This document shows positions 34,323 to 46,015 of a stretch of DNA of 64,000 bases, piece by piece (within the stretch, counting starts at the first letter, position 1; each line of letters begins with the position of its first letter). The position numbers and the translations under genes were made by a program. This DNA comes from Glycine soja (Eukaryota > Streptophyta > Magnoliopsida > Fabales > Fabaceae): the NCBI RefSeq assembly GCF_004193775.1, contig NC_041005.1:4652501-4716500 (forward strand). The letters run 5' to 3'. The notes under the pieces are model-generated. The model saw only the letters and a list, made by a program, of their open reading frames with translations, made no database searches and had not been told where the DNA came from.

Positions 34323-35930
34323 TAATTTATTGTTTGAGTTAAAGAATTAATTTTTCAGCAGAGTGTCGTGTTTTTGAAAGTTGAAAGTTGAGAGATGGAA
34401 GATACATAATTACACGGGTGACGATGACGGAAAATTCTACTTAATTTTATTCTATTGTAAGAAAAAGAAAAGAGAAGACACATTCTTACTTGTCAGACGA
34501 GACGCCTCCGCGCGGTTAACACGACACGAGCCATTCAATAAGCGACCCAATCAAACAACTGTAACTTGACCACCGGCTTTTGGGATGACTAGTACGGAAT
34601 CTGTACAAATGCAAAATTTTGTTTGACTTTTTTCTTTAGCCATTTTATTTAGAACAACTCATTAATTTATTAATTCATTATAACTCCTTCTGTGTAACAA
34701 ATTTATAAATCAATTTGAAATTGTTTTGGGTAGCCTTTTTGTCTTCATTTACTTAACCAATATTATATGACTTGGTTGATAAATAATATTTTTCATTAAA
34801 TTTGTAATTAATAGTTTAATTTTCAGGTACATACATATATAAAAAACATATATGTTATAAGAGATTAATCCCTTAAATACATATATAACTTGAAGAATGG
34901 ATGGTTGGTTCTTAGTCAAAAAATATTCTAAGTTAAAAAAAAAAGTCTTCATTGTCTTATATGCCTTGCAAGTCAATTTAAACCTAGACTTATTTTATCA
35001 TAGATTCAATTATTTATTTACCATGTTAGGATAAGAATGATTTGTGTGTGGCCTCATGTAATTGTAACTAACTTGTCACATATCTCACGATCCTTGTTAT
35101 TTGTCTGCTGAACCACATCAATATGATTAATACCATGGTGATTTGATTTAGGTCATTATGATAAAAAAAAATTGTTATTTTTAAGTATTTATCTTTATTT
35201 ATTATTTATTTTATATAAATGTTTAGTTTTATATTATTGCAAGGAACAAATATTCATTTTTCTTTAATAACTATTTATTTATTTAATATTTTTTATAGTT
35301 ATAATCACTTACATATTTCACTAATTTCTTTACCCAAAATGTGATAAAAAAATATAATAAATAAGACTAAATTATGATAATTGGCAACACTATAAAATCA
35401 TTAAAAGATTAAAGTAAACAAAAAATAAAGAAAAAGATAGAAGTAAAAGAAAAATTTAACTACTGAAACCTGAAATGCATTAATCTAAAAGTTAAAAATA
35501 ATTGATCAAGTTATTCGGCTAATTAATATAGAAAAAAGATGAATTTGAAAATCAAATCACTCATAATTGGTTTGGTTCAAATTTGAAGTAAAAAAAAATA
35601 AAAATTGGCTAAACGAATCTGATTAGCTTGATTTGAATTGTCAAATTCATCACCGGGTTAATTTGATATGATGAACAGATTTAGCTACGTACAACACCTC
35701 TTAACAAATGGAAATTCTTAGAATAAATTATTTTTTTATCAATCAAAATATTTGAAAATTTGTTTTAATTACTATAAAAATTTAATACATTTTTAGTTCT
35801 TATATTTATTAAAAGTTATGTAGTTCTAGTATTTAATTAGAAACCAGCTAAAAACATGTGTTTCTATTAGAATGTAAGAACTAAAACATGCATACGATCT
35901 TTTTATATAAACTAAAAATAGAATTTTAAT
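34323..35930. other. Gene-free AT-rich sequence
   Basis: No recognised gene. A short GC-richer patch at about 34,490-34,600 has no protein similarity I can name. The remainder is low-complexity AT-rich DNA. Confidence 0.6.
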
Positions 35931-35931
35931 A

Positions 35932-36288
35932 TTGATTTAATTAAGTTTTTAATTCCTTAACTTTTTCAAATTTCAATTTTCAGTATTTTAATATTTTTTT
36001 AACAATTTTTAGTTCTTCATCATTGTTTTGGAAATATTTTTAGTCCTTCTAAACTCTTTTTTTCCTTTTTTAGTCCTTTATTTATTTTTATTAATCAAAA
36101 TTAATTTCAAATATAAATAGACAATGGACTAAAAATAGACAATTTTTTAGAGGAACTAAAAATACTGTTGAAACATTAATAAAGGATTAAAAGTAGTTAA
36201 TTATTTTTAGAGACTGAAAAATGAAATTTTAAAAATTATAGAATTAAAAACTTAATTAATCTTGAAGTAAAAAAAACTTAATTAACCC
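35932..36288. mobile_element. Foldback/MITE-like inverted-repeat element
   Basis: The left arm TTAATTAAGTTTTTAATTCC is mirrored by GAATTAAAAACTTAATTAA at about 36,240. The next inner blocks (tttagttcttc and ttagtcctt versus aggaactaaaaat and ggactaaaaatag) also pair. Arms of roughly 150 bp flank a centre near 36,110. No coding capacity; the ends are approximate. Confidence 0.6.
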
Positions 36289-36837
36289 TAAATTTTGTTT
36301 TCTCATTAAACAATTTACTAACATATGCGATCACTTGTTAGGAAGAGAACAATTTTGTCTTCTCTTGATCTTTACAATTTTCTTTCGAATTAACTCGGGA
36401 ACAAAGATAAAGTTGATATTTTCTTCCTATATATGTACCTTTAGAGTCGTGCCTTGCTCGTGGGGTAGTAGTGCCCTTAGTTTATGCGGTTTTTTGGCTA
36501 AACGTTTGCAAGGGTTTTTCGGATTGCTAAGGGTCACAAATTCAATGTCTTTTGTTTAATTAAAGACTTAATTGTGATTTTTTAAAATGAGATCGAGGCA
36601 CATTTTTATGTGGCATCGGGCAGAATTCATGATGTAATGACTCTCATCCTGTGTAGGACTTGGTGGACAGCCGATGTGTATATATTTTGTCATGCTTTTG
36701 GCTTTCTCAAATTAATTAAGGCGTATAAGGTAGCTTTGTTTTTCTTTTCTTTTCTTTTCTTGTTCTTTTGTAATAGAAACTTGAGTTTGTCACAAATTGT
36801 GCTCAACTTAAACACCTTATTTATTAATAAATTCTTT

Positions 36838-36886
<49 letters not shown>

Positions 36887-39538
36887 CATATCCTAATTAA
36901 TTAACTTGATTCTTCTGTAAAAAAAACTACTAATTAACTTCATTCTCTCTTTTAAGTGATCCAAAATATGCTATAATTTTGTAACTTTGTAGAATGTTAT
37001 TATTATTTTTTACAATTTATGATACAAAATAAACTATAAACTATTTATTATTTTTTACAAGTTACGATACAAAAATAAACTATAAACTATTTATGGGGTC
37101 GAGAAAGGGTTCATTCGGAGTAATTGAATTTTTAAAATCTTGTTATGTAATGCAAGCAAAATATATTTGGTATTTTACCAATTTAATCTATATATGAAAA
37201 GAATTTTTCCCCATTATTTATGATTATTATCAGGCAAAGATTACAGAACCGTTCTTCAATCCTCTAAAAGTCGTTTTCACTTACACATATGATAAATAAA
37301 TAGACAACGATTATCTATTTGTTGTTATAGAAATTTAAAAAAATTGTGGATAAAAAATGTTGTCCTCAATTTTCGACGACAATTTTTAATTGTTGTATAA
37401 AAAAATATAAAATTATTCTCACTCATTCAGCATTATTAATAACTGTTGCTTATTGCGATTTAATGCAATTTTGGAGCCCGTTGTAACGATAGACATTGCC
37501 ATAAGTAAAAAAATAAAAAAGTGATAATTTGAACACATTGAGAAATCATATCAAAATATTATCACAAAAACAGATTGAAGGATATGCATTTATATGTTGT
37601 CATGAATTTGTGAGATTACATATTTGTGTGTGCATTTATATGTAATGAGATCACATATAAATTAAGATCGGTCGACAAATATATTGTTCACATGCAACTG
37701 AATACTACAGGCTCCTTTTCCCCTTAAAAAAAGGTTCATTTTCAATTTATCAATGACATATAATACCTTTTTTTTCTCTTGAACTCTCAACAATTAGTAT
37801 ATGATTGCCATATTTATGATTAAATCACTAATCAATCAGGAATTACTATGTACCAAAAAAAATATCAGGAATTACTAATAAAAATTAAACCCAATACTTT
37901 AACAGTGCTCAATCTTACTAATTTGTTGTCATATATATAGACAACTCAACTTGATGATAAAACCTGACATACCCTTTCATCACACGGTTCATTGCGCGTT
38001 AAGCTAAGATTCACCGTTTTATTGCTCAGTCTTACTAACACTTCATAATTAATGTGCCCAATTAATAATTAATAATTAAAAATCATTAAGAACACTACAA
38101 ATAAAATATCCTATTGATTTACAAAAAAACATTCACAATTATAAGATTAGGGCAATTTCAAGGATAAATTTTGAAAAAGAAGACTTCTTAGACAGAAATA
38201 CAATAATAACAACAAGATCGTTGGATTCGATCACTCTATCCAACTATAATAAACCTTAAACTTTCTTTCTAGGCAAAAATAATTCAACGACTGTATCCCA
38301 AGCAATAACGTACGAATCTTTTAGTATTTTTATTGCGTGTGCTACACATCTTTATAAATAACCATATTATAAGTTGTTAATGGATAGATGGAACTGGACT
38401 ACCATGTGCGGCTAAAGAACGATAAAATGATACATACTAGATTTTCAACTATATATTGTTGGATATAAAAATAAAACTTGTAGGCTATGGGTTAGGTAAA
38501 AGGATTTATAACTTTCTGTGTAGTTAACAATTTATCAAATCGTATTTAGCTCCGTTCCCATCCAAGTGTCAAATTTATAGTTTGCCATGTACTATTCGAC
38601 TAGCCCGTATAAGATGCCTCGTTTCTAAAGTAAACCATATTAATAATTGGTGTTGCCAGCTAAATTGATACAGAGAATGAAAGAGAAATAAAAATTAAAG
38701 ATATGTTGTTCTATTTAGATATTAATCTGTATCAAATTAAATAATAATAATAATTATTATAGTTAATCCCATGTAACTTGCAAACATTTTAATCTGATGT
38801 CTAGCTTGTTACTATATGAAAAAAGGGGGACTCGATGGTGCATACATATAGCAACCGATAATCTCCAAAATAGGAAACCCTAATTTAAGGTTGAATTTAA
38901 GAAAAATATCCACACACAAAAAATCATCTAACCGTACTGTTAACACACTTCCTTTTTTTTTTTTTCAGAAAAAGTATAAAAATATATAATTCAAAATGTG
39001 AACCAAATAATAGATGATTCAAGATGATTGATGACGAACTAAATGTCACTTCTCTTTTAAAAATATGAATATGCATGTATGCTTTAATTTCCAGCAGATA
39101 CTCTGAACTGCTATCTAGATCTAAGAAATTCGGGAATGAAAATTTACATATAATATAGAAAAAGCAGACCCTAGATAATATAATACAAAAATCCCTAACA
39201 ATGGAGAAAGAGAGCGAGTGAAGTAATTAAGTTATATATTAATTATACGGTTAATTGATACATGATGAACATATAAATTCCCAATGTTCTTTAAGCTGCT
39301 TAACCTTTTTATCCACAAATACTAACATAGAACACACTTAATTAAATCGACTACTTTAGAGCTATACATTTGTACACAAGAGAATTAAGCACTGCAAATC
39401 CACACTAAGATTTAATTTTACAGAGAAATAAAGAAAGGAGAAGGGACACATCACAGATCAATAACTGTATATATATGTACTTAGGTATAAATATATACTT
39501 TAACCAGTATACATAAAACAACCTATAAAGTACAAATA
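36289..39538. other. Gene-free region downstream of the ERF gene
   Basis: Two open frames (36,335-36,559 and 36,610-36,900) contain some ordinary-looking codons but match nothing I recognise; the second runs into an AT microsatellite. Around 37,000-37,090 there is a direct repeat of about 53 bp (acaatttatgatacaaaat / acaagttacgatacaaaaat, each followed by aaactataaactatttat). Nothing else is supportable. Confidence 0.55.
36842..36885. repeat. (AT)n microsatellite
   Basis: About 22 uninterrupted AT units. Confidence 0.96.
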
Positions 39539-39539
39539 T

Positions 39540-39545
39540 TTTATT
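39540..39545 (-). terminator. Candidate poly(A) signal of the ERF gene
   Basis: AATAAA on the - strand (TTTATT on +), about 295 bp past the ERF stop codon. This is a plausible cleavage signal giving a 3' UTR of about 320 nt. Confidence 0.45.
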
Positions 39546-39591
39546 GCCAAGGGGAAACATGTAGTAAGACATCTATCGATGGATGCTACTT

Positions 39592-39713
39592 GGCAGCCAG
39601 TGCTAATCTATGGAATTGATAGCACTAGAAAAACCGGGGTCACTAGCTAGGCATATACTTAATTGGTAGCCTGTGCTAATCTATGGAATTGATATCACTA
39701 GAAAAACCGGTGA
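39592..39713 (-). repeat. Recent tandem duplication in the presumed ERF 3' UTR
   Basis: Two copies of a block of about 50 bp (gtgctaatctatggaattga, then cactagaaaaaccgg) lie at about 39,592-39,642 and 39,664-39,713, with a period of about 71 bp. They differ at only a few positions, so the duplication is young or conserved. It lies between the ERF stop codon and the candidate poly(A) signal. Confidence 0.85.
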
Positions 39714-39839
39714 CTTGTCCTGTCCTTGTTATTGTTATATAGTATACTTAGAAACAACACCATATACACACATATATATAGGCCGGGGCAAGTAATTTTA
39801 ACTAGACATAATCTGGCAGCGTAGTAGCGAGTGATATCA

Positions 39840-40700
39840 TCAAAAGTTCCAATTCCAAAGGAATGATTGGTGAGAAAAAGGGTCATCATCATCATGATCA
39901 GCTTCAATTAATTGTTCGTAACCCTGATCAAAAGGAGTGGAATACAATAACTCACCTGAACCTGAGTGCATCTTGTGTAGCTCAGAATTATGGAGATCAT
40001 AGTCGGATCCAACAACAGGAAACACCTCATTGGAATAATCAAATACGTTCAAGAATGTCCAATCCATGTCCCCATGGTCCACTTGCACCGTTCCATCACA
40101 TTCATACATAGTAGTAGAACATGACGAGGCAGTGGTGGTGGGGGTACAAGTAGTATTAGTACTAGTACCAGTACTATCTTGTTTGCTGTCTGATTTACAT
40201 GACGACTTTGAACCAAACGATGAAGAATTACCACCACCCCCACTAAGTTGAGGGGTTTTTTGTTGGGTAACCTTCATCTCACACTTGTATTCCAATGGTT
40301 CTTGAGGTTTTTGTAGTAGTGGGGCCTGGTTTGCGAAATTAGCAGCAACCTCTTGAATCTCTTGTGGGGTAAGAGATTGGTGAGGAGCATTGGTAGTGTC
40401 CATGTTGCAAGGTGTGTTGGGGAAATTGAAATTGGCATGGCGGCCACGTAGACAGTAAAGGGCAGCATCGAAGGCTCGCGCTGCTTTTTCAGGAGAGTCA
40501 TAAGACCCTAGCCATATGCGTTCACGGCTATTGGGAAGCCTTATTTCAGAAACCCATTTCCCCCACTTTCGCTTTCTCACCCCTTTGTATAACTTGTTGT
40601 TATCATTAACACAAGAAGAAGATTTTGGGGTGGGGTGATCAGTAGTAGTGTTAGAATCACTACTAGCACCTGCAGCCATGGCATGATTATTGTTCTCCAT
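39840..40700 (-). CDS. AP2/ERF transcription factor, DREB-like group II (ERF016-like)
   Basis: A single-exon gene encoding 286 residues. The AP2 DNA-binding domain spans residues 38-94, from [20 protein letters not shown] through [20 protein letters not shown] to NFNFP, with the WLG and RAYD-type (here RAFD) elements present. DREB-type position 14 is Val, but position 19 is Leu rather than Glu (RLP, not REP). I recall this pattern in group II ERFs of the ERF014-ERF017 kind. The rest is a Ser/Thr/Asn-rich linker and an acidic tail ending in a DDDD run and FLWNWNF, a likely activation region. The start is ATG at 40700; a second in-frame ATG two codons upstream (40706) gives MDMEN and is equally possible. 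ATGs farther upstream in the same open frame lie before the likely transcription start. Members bind GCC-box or DRE sites in stress and developmental responses. Confidence 0.9.
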   Translation of the reverse strand: MENNNHAMAAGASSDSNTTTDHPTPKSSSCVNDNNKLYKGVRKRKWGKWVSEIRLPNSRERIWLGSYDSPEKAARAFDAALYCLRGRHANFNFPNTPCNMDTTNAPHQSLTPQEIQEVAANFANQAPLLQKPQEPLEYKCEMKVTQQKTPQLSGGGGNSSSFGSKSSCKSDSKQDSTGTSTNTTCTPTTTASSCSTTMYECDGTVQVDHGDMDWTFLNVFDYSNEVFPVVGSDYDLHNSELHKMHSGSGELLYSTPFDQGYEQLIEADHDDDDPFSHQSFLWNWNF

Positions 40701-40716
40701 GTCCATGTCTGTATGT

Positions 40717-40728
40717 CTATGAATACAT
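40717..40728 (-). promoter_or_regulatory. Minimal upstream ORF in the ERF leader
   Basis: On the - strand ATG TAT TCA TAG lies 10 nt before the MDM start codon, out of frame with the main ORF and within the leader expected from the TATA position. Such short uORFs can dampen translation; no function is shown. Confidence 0.5.
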
Positions 40729-40803
40729 ATATTTATGTGTGTGTGACTTTTAATTTCAATCAAATGAAATTGGCGGCGGCAAAGGAGAATGAGCAAGTGT
40801 TGT

Positions 40804-40813
40804 TATATATATA
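40804..40813 (-). promoter_or_regulatory. TATA box of the ERF gene
   Basis: TATATATATA about 100 bp upstream of the start codon on the - strand, placing the transcription start near 40,775 and the leader at about 70 nt. The upstream segment to about 41,000 is GC-richer than its surroundings, as expected for a promoter. Confidence 0.6.
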
Positions 40814-41049
40814 TGAATTAAGTTGTGGGGTGGTGTGAAGCAGGTACAAGATTTTGATTTTGATTTTGAACGAATTGAAGGTCTAAGCTCTAAAACGTGT
40901 TGATCGCAAGGAGCGTAAAAGGAGTGTCAGAGCACGAGGCCTTGTGTTGGGATTACAGTGCATCGTGGTATTGGTATGAGACGCGGTAGGGCCAGTTAAT
41001 TTACTTTATTCTACAAGTCTAATCGATTAATAATTTAAAATACTAAAAA

Positions 41050-43960
41050 TATTTTGAGCACGTGGGGGATATTGTAGAGTATGACGTTGACATACAAATT
41101 AACATGGCACTACCTTCTTTCGGTTTTCAGTTTATGTGTGTTCTTGGTGGATCGCATACTTGACACAAATGACACTAGTCACAGCAAATTAAATGAGATA
41201 GAGGATTTTTTTTTGGGGTGTGAATCTGATATTTATCGGCAGAAAATTATGATTAATTTTTCAAAATACTTTAAGGGACCCAATCCATAATAATATACTT
41301 ACAAAATAATATTATTTATTAATTATATCACATTATTTTAATAATAAAATAAAATATTTGATTTCATTTTACAGTATAAAAATATTTTTTTATCGATAAA
41401 TATTAATTTTTTTGTTAATGAGAAATTCAAATCAACAATTTTTTTTTTCATTTTCTTTCATATATTCCTTCCAATATGAAAATATTAGTTCACAAGCATT
41501 CATTCGCCTGGCCAGTGCTTGTTAATTAATGTGCCATTTATCCATTATCTCTGTAATCACTATATCAATGGCGGCTACAATCCATTTTGTTCTTCGGCTA
41601 TGATTGAACAAAACTTTGAATCAATTCACCATAATGTGTAGTAGTATAGGATAGCTAGGATAGGATATAGGAGTAGTAGTTATTTTTATGATGATAGTGA
41701 ACTTGAGCATGTAAATTAAAATTTTCAAGATCATGCATGAAATTACGTCTTCTTTCAGATAACAACATCAATGGTGCGGGAATTTTAAATCAAGAAAGTG
41801 ATCGTGGTCCTTAATGACACTCAAAATGCATGAGAACAAATTAATAGTATAGTGCAAATGAGTCAAAAACTTTTGATCCACTATAAAGTTTACTGATATA
41901 GATATTGAATAATTTGGTATTGTGACTTAAATATTGGTCGGTTCAGAAAATTTGAGGACATATTAGTCCTTCTCATTGTCGTAAAAAGATAGAAAGAGTC
42001 AATAATCAATAGTTCTTTATTAAAAAAATGCTTTCAAACAATCACGGGAGTTTGTAGACTCGTTGTCTTTTTTTATGACGTATCTCTTTTATGGCACCAC
42101 TTTAGGAACGTGCTCATAATTAAATTATTTGACCCATTTAAAAAAATTGGAAAAACTGGACTAACATATTTGAGAACTTATTAAAAGTAAAACGATATTT
42201 TTTTAATAAAAAACAAAAAAGAGCTTAAATAATTACTTATAAGAGATTTTACTTATTTTATTTGAAAACTAGCTGACATCTTCTATCTCCTTTCGAATCT
42301 CTCTTCCAAACTCACCATTTCCTAATTGGACAACAAGTTATGCAGTCGTATGTGATTCAAATTAAGAGGTGTTTGGCTTGAGTCTGTAATAGCTTCGCAT
42401 ATAAAAGTGGGCTTGGCTCCAATAAGCAACTGCTTCACGTGCATTACTTGAGGTATGACAAAAAGACATGGAATCTTTCAGAGTGATTATGGAGGTTTAA
42501 ATGATGACAACTGTTATATTGATCATTCAATAGTGTTCACAAATATTTTGGTCATTCGGAAAAAATAGAGTTCACAAATTAACACAACAGTTTTGTGACT
42601 GATCGACCAAAGTGAGTTTTAGTTCGCCCAACAATGATCATAGACTTAATGCAGGATTTATGATGGCAGCTTGGTTGAGGATAGAGGTTTTGGTGCGTGA
42701 GATAGATAAATTTTTATATGTTAGTTGCAGATAGAAGTTTTCAGATAAAGAAATTATTATTTTCTTTTCTATTTATTTGGTTTAAGGCCAAGTTAATTGG
42801 GTAATGCTCAATATTCTTTTATTTTATTGGTGTATATATAATGATGAAAAACTTATAAATATGATTTCTATTATATAAAAAATCAATTTAACAGTAGATT
42901 TTGTAACATAATGATCTAGTACAGAAGTTTTATATTGTCATCATTATATCATAAAAATTTAATTATAATGAGATGCATAATATATATGATAATAACTAAT
43001 CATATATCTATTTGATAACAATAATGTTAATAATTAAAATGATCACTTTCTGTCAAAAAAATTAAAAATTATCACTTAACAATTTTATAATGATTCATAA
43101 ATCACTAAGAGTGATATAAAATTGATAACAAGCAATATATAAGAATTTATAGCAAGAAGGAAAAGAAGAAGAAAATGATGTAGGGTAAGGTGATGATAAT
43201 TAATTTATAAAATATTGTTACACTTAAACATCATGTCTAAGCATATACGATACTGTATTTATGAATTTGAAAGGATACTTTATGCCCACACACTATATGT
43301 GTTACCTAATAAGTTGATTCATCATTTTAATGAATTCATCTAATAATTGAGTCGTTTACAACAGTCTTTACACGTGTACTCTTTTTTGCACATATAGTCA
43401 CGTTTTTTTAAAATATTTATTAAACTAATTTAATATTTTCTCTTTAGTTAACTAATTTAAGAAAAGAAGATATTTTTTAAAATATTTTATTTAATATTCA
43501 ATTTTTTTACTAACATTATTAATAAGTAATTGTTTATCAAATAATATTAAAATTACGGTGCTTTGTCAACTAAACTAAGTTTTAAGAATTGAAATTTTAA
43601 ATGTTGATTTTTTTGTTTTTTAATTATAAAATAAATCTTCTACCGGATAGGACTAATATTTCCTTAAATATTTTTAATTCATATTTTAGTTATATTTTTA
43701 ATTAGGTAGTCATACAATGTCATGTGAAATACTATGATTGTATTAAATAGACAAACCCGTAACACTTATGACAACGTGGCAGTCTGTTAGACATATAAAC
43801 ATTTTAGAGTAATGAAAAACTTTTTGAATTGGAGTACAAATAAGAAAGAAGAACAGAATCAAGAAAAATTAGTCTGAGAAAGTAATGGGGGCGCTAATTA
43901 GAAAAGAAAGAGATATATAAAAAGAAAATGAGGTAAAAATGAAATGTAAAGAAAGTGAGT
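41050..43960. other. Gene-free AT-rich region
   Basis: No open frame with recognisable protein similarity and no clear repeat structure; low-complexity AT-rich DNA. Confidence 0.6.
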
Positions 43961-43963
43961 ATA

Positions 43964-44214
43964 AGTATGTTTAGATAAACTTTCGTATAAGCATTTTTTT
44001 AGAATAAAATAAAAATAAAAATGAAATAAATTTTTTTCGTAAGATAAAATTATCTTGTGTATAAATTAGTTTGTAAATCTTTTTTCATATTTATTTCTTC
44101 ACATGATTTTTAACTTATGCATAAATTAAATTAATTTTTAACTTACAAAAAATCCTATTACATTTCTTCTTCTTATTTTTTTATAATATTTATGAAAATT
44201 TTATCCAAACATAT
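43964..44214. mobile_element. MITE-like element with TATGTTTRGATAAA termini
   Basis: The left end tatgtttagataaactttcg is matched by the complement of the right end, atatgtttggataaaatttt. The ends are about 250 bp apart and enclose AT-rich sequence with inner complementary blocks (attttaacttatgcataaat). Termini of this 'GTTTGGATAAA' kind are common in legume MITEs. The target duplication is not clear. Confidence 0.6.
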
Positions 44215-44958
44215 ATATTAAATATTTTTCAATATTTTATTTAGAAGAGTGCTTGCACAACATTTTTTAGGCTGAACTGCATGTTTTATTAGTCAGCTAT
44301 TATCATTTTATGAATTTTACCCCAACGGCTTTGTTTTATTTTTCTTTAATTTTTTAGTGACACGTGAACATCTTTAAATATGCAAAAATTATAAATTTGG
44401 TTAATAAAATTTACAAAATGATAAAAGTTTGATCATAAAATATACAATTAAGTAATTTTTCTTTCTTTTATACAGTAGCAACAACAAGGTTTGAATTCAA
44501 TCTTTTGCAAGTTACTCAAATCTCTCTACTCTACCACTAGGCGATCCATACACATATTAACAACATACTTTCTAATTAACACCTTTTTAACATACATTTT
44601 AATATTGATTAAATTATATTGAAAATTATAAAATTAGAAGAGAGGTTTATTAAATAAAAAATGTTTTTCAATCAATTTCATCCAACAGTAAAAGAAATAT
44701 TTAAAAGTGTATTTAAAAAAATTCTTTGCTAGAATTTATCTTTTATGTATGCATGGAGGTTTTCTGAACATTATTAAATTTCTTCCAGAATGTTTTGACC
44801 TCTAACTTCTAAAGACTATTCAAGTTTAAAAATAAAAGTATAAATTGATATCCAATAAAAAGAAAAACTGACATAATTAATAACAAATTTTTGAGAATCT
44901 AGGACCGACCAAAGAGTGAACTCACCAACATAATTAATCGGATAAACTAAAAAAAATT
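44215..44958. other. Gene-free AT-rich sequence
   Basis: Nothing recognisable. A ggtttgaattcaatc segment at about 44,490 superficially resembles a tRNA B-box but has no tRNA fold around it. Confidence 0.6.
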
Positions 44959-45484
44959 CGATTTTCTTGCTCTTTTGATATATAATTAGTTCTTCAATAT
45001 ATTTTCATGGATTCAAATATAAATTTTACAACATAGTAAATAATATATTGGTTAGGCCAAACACTCTAGTAAATAACTGCATATTATAATACTTTAGGAG
45101 CACCCATTACTCCATTAGGCGTTATGGATTGTGATGTTAAAGTTCATCAAATCTCTGTAATAATGTTAAAGCCATTAATATTCATTTTTAGTATTATGAA
45201 AAATATTGTAACATTAATTGGTACAGATTTGCGAACATTAACCTATACCAATAGCATGATATTGTATTTATTTTATTATTACCGATTTTCTTGCTCTTTT
45301 AATATATAATTAGTTCTTCAATATACTTTTCATGGATCCTAATTTAAATTTTTCAACATAGTAAATAATATTGGTTAGGCCTAACACTTAAGTAGATAAC
45401 TGTATATCATAGTACTTTATGAGCACCCATTAGGCGTTGTAATTGTGATGCTAAAGTTCATCAAATCTCTGTATTACCATGTTA
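44959..45484. repeat. Tandem duplication, about 324-bp period
   Basis: Copy 1 at 44,959-45,166 and copy 2 at 45,283-45,484 share cgattttcttgctctttt, catagtaaataatat, ttggttaggc, gagcacccatta and agttcatcaaatctctgt in the same order. Copy 2 has small deletions (one 'attactcc' is missing). A weaker third remnant of the spacer (acattaacctwtaccaat...) appears at about 45,738-45,800. No coding content. Confidence 0.85.
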
Positions 45485-45971
45485 TTGGTAGGAATTAATT
45501 AAAATCGGAACTTTATTTAAGTACATTTAGTGGCAATTTAAGTTTGAATCCCTGCTTGGAGAAACATTCACATTAGTATTGTGGATCGTATCTCAAACAA
45601 AAATGTGGTAAACAAAGAACACACTTCTGTAAAAAACAAAAACTACAAAATCGGTTCAGTGTCATTAGGTCTATGGTTAAGTGATTACATATTTTAGTAG
45701 TAATGAGTTTTCATTTACTTTAATTTGTTCAATATTTTGTCAACATTAACCTTTACCAATTTTATTATCATCATGTTGTTGGTAATTATTTATCGATTAG
45801 TTTTCGTTGGAGAACTTCATCAGTTATCTTTGGTCAACAGCTCCTCTTTCAATTAATTTTTTTTTTCTCATAATGCTAAATTTTAAAAATCTTGCTTAAA
45901 AAGGTCGAACGCAATATCATTCGAATTAATAACTTGTTGATCAATTTTTATCAATTTAACCGTTAGATTTG

Positions 45972-46015
<44 letters not shown>

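Noticed and set aside
36610..36900. 96-residue open frame as a gene
   Set aside because: Its C-terminal third is translated AT microsatellite and no part matches a recognised family.
39863..40251. + strand and alternate-frame ORFs within the ERF gene
   Set aside because: Shadows of the intact AP2/ERF coding sequence on the - strand.
40701..40796. Extended N-terminus of the ERF protein from the most upstream ATG
   Set aside because: That ATG lies at or before the transcription start predicted from the TATA box at 40,804-40,813, and the added 32 residues have no family similarity.
44480..45560. tRNA B-box-like segments (ggtttgaattcaatc and gtttgaatccctgc)
   Set aside because: No matching A-box or cloverleaf-compatible stems at the right distance.
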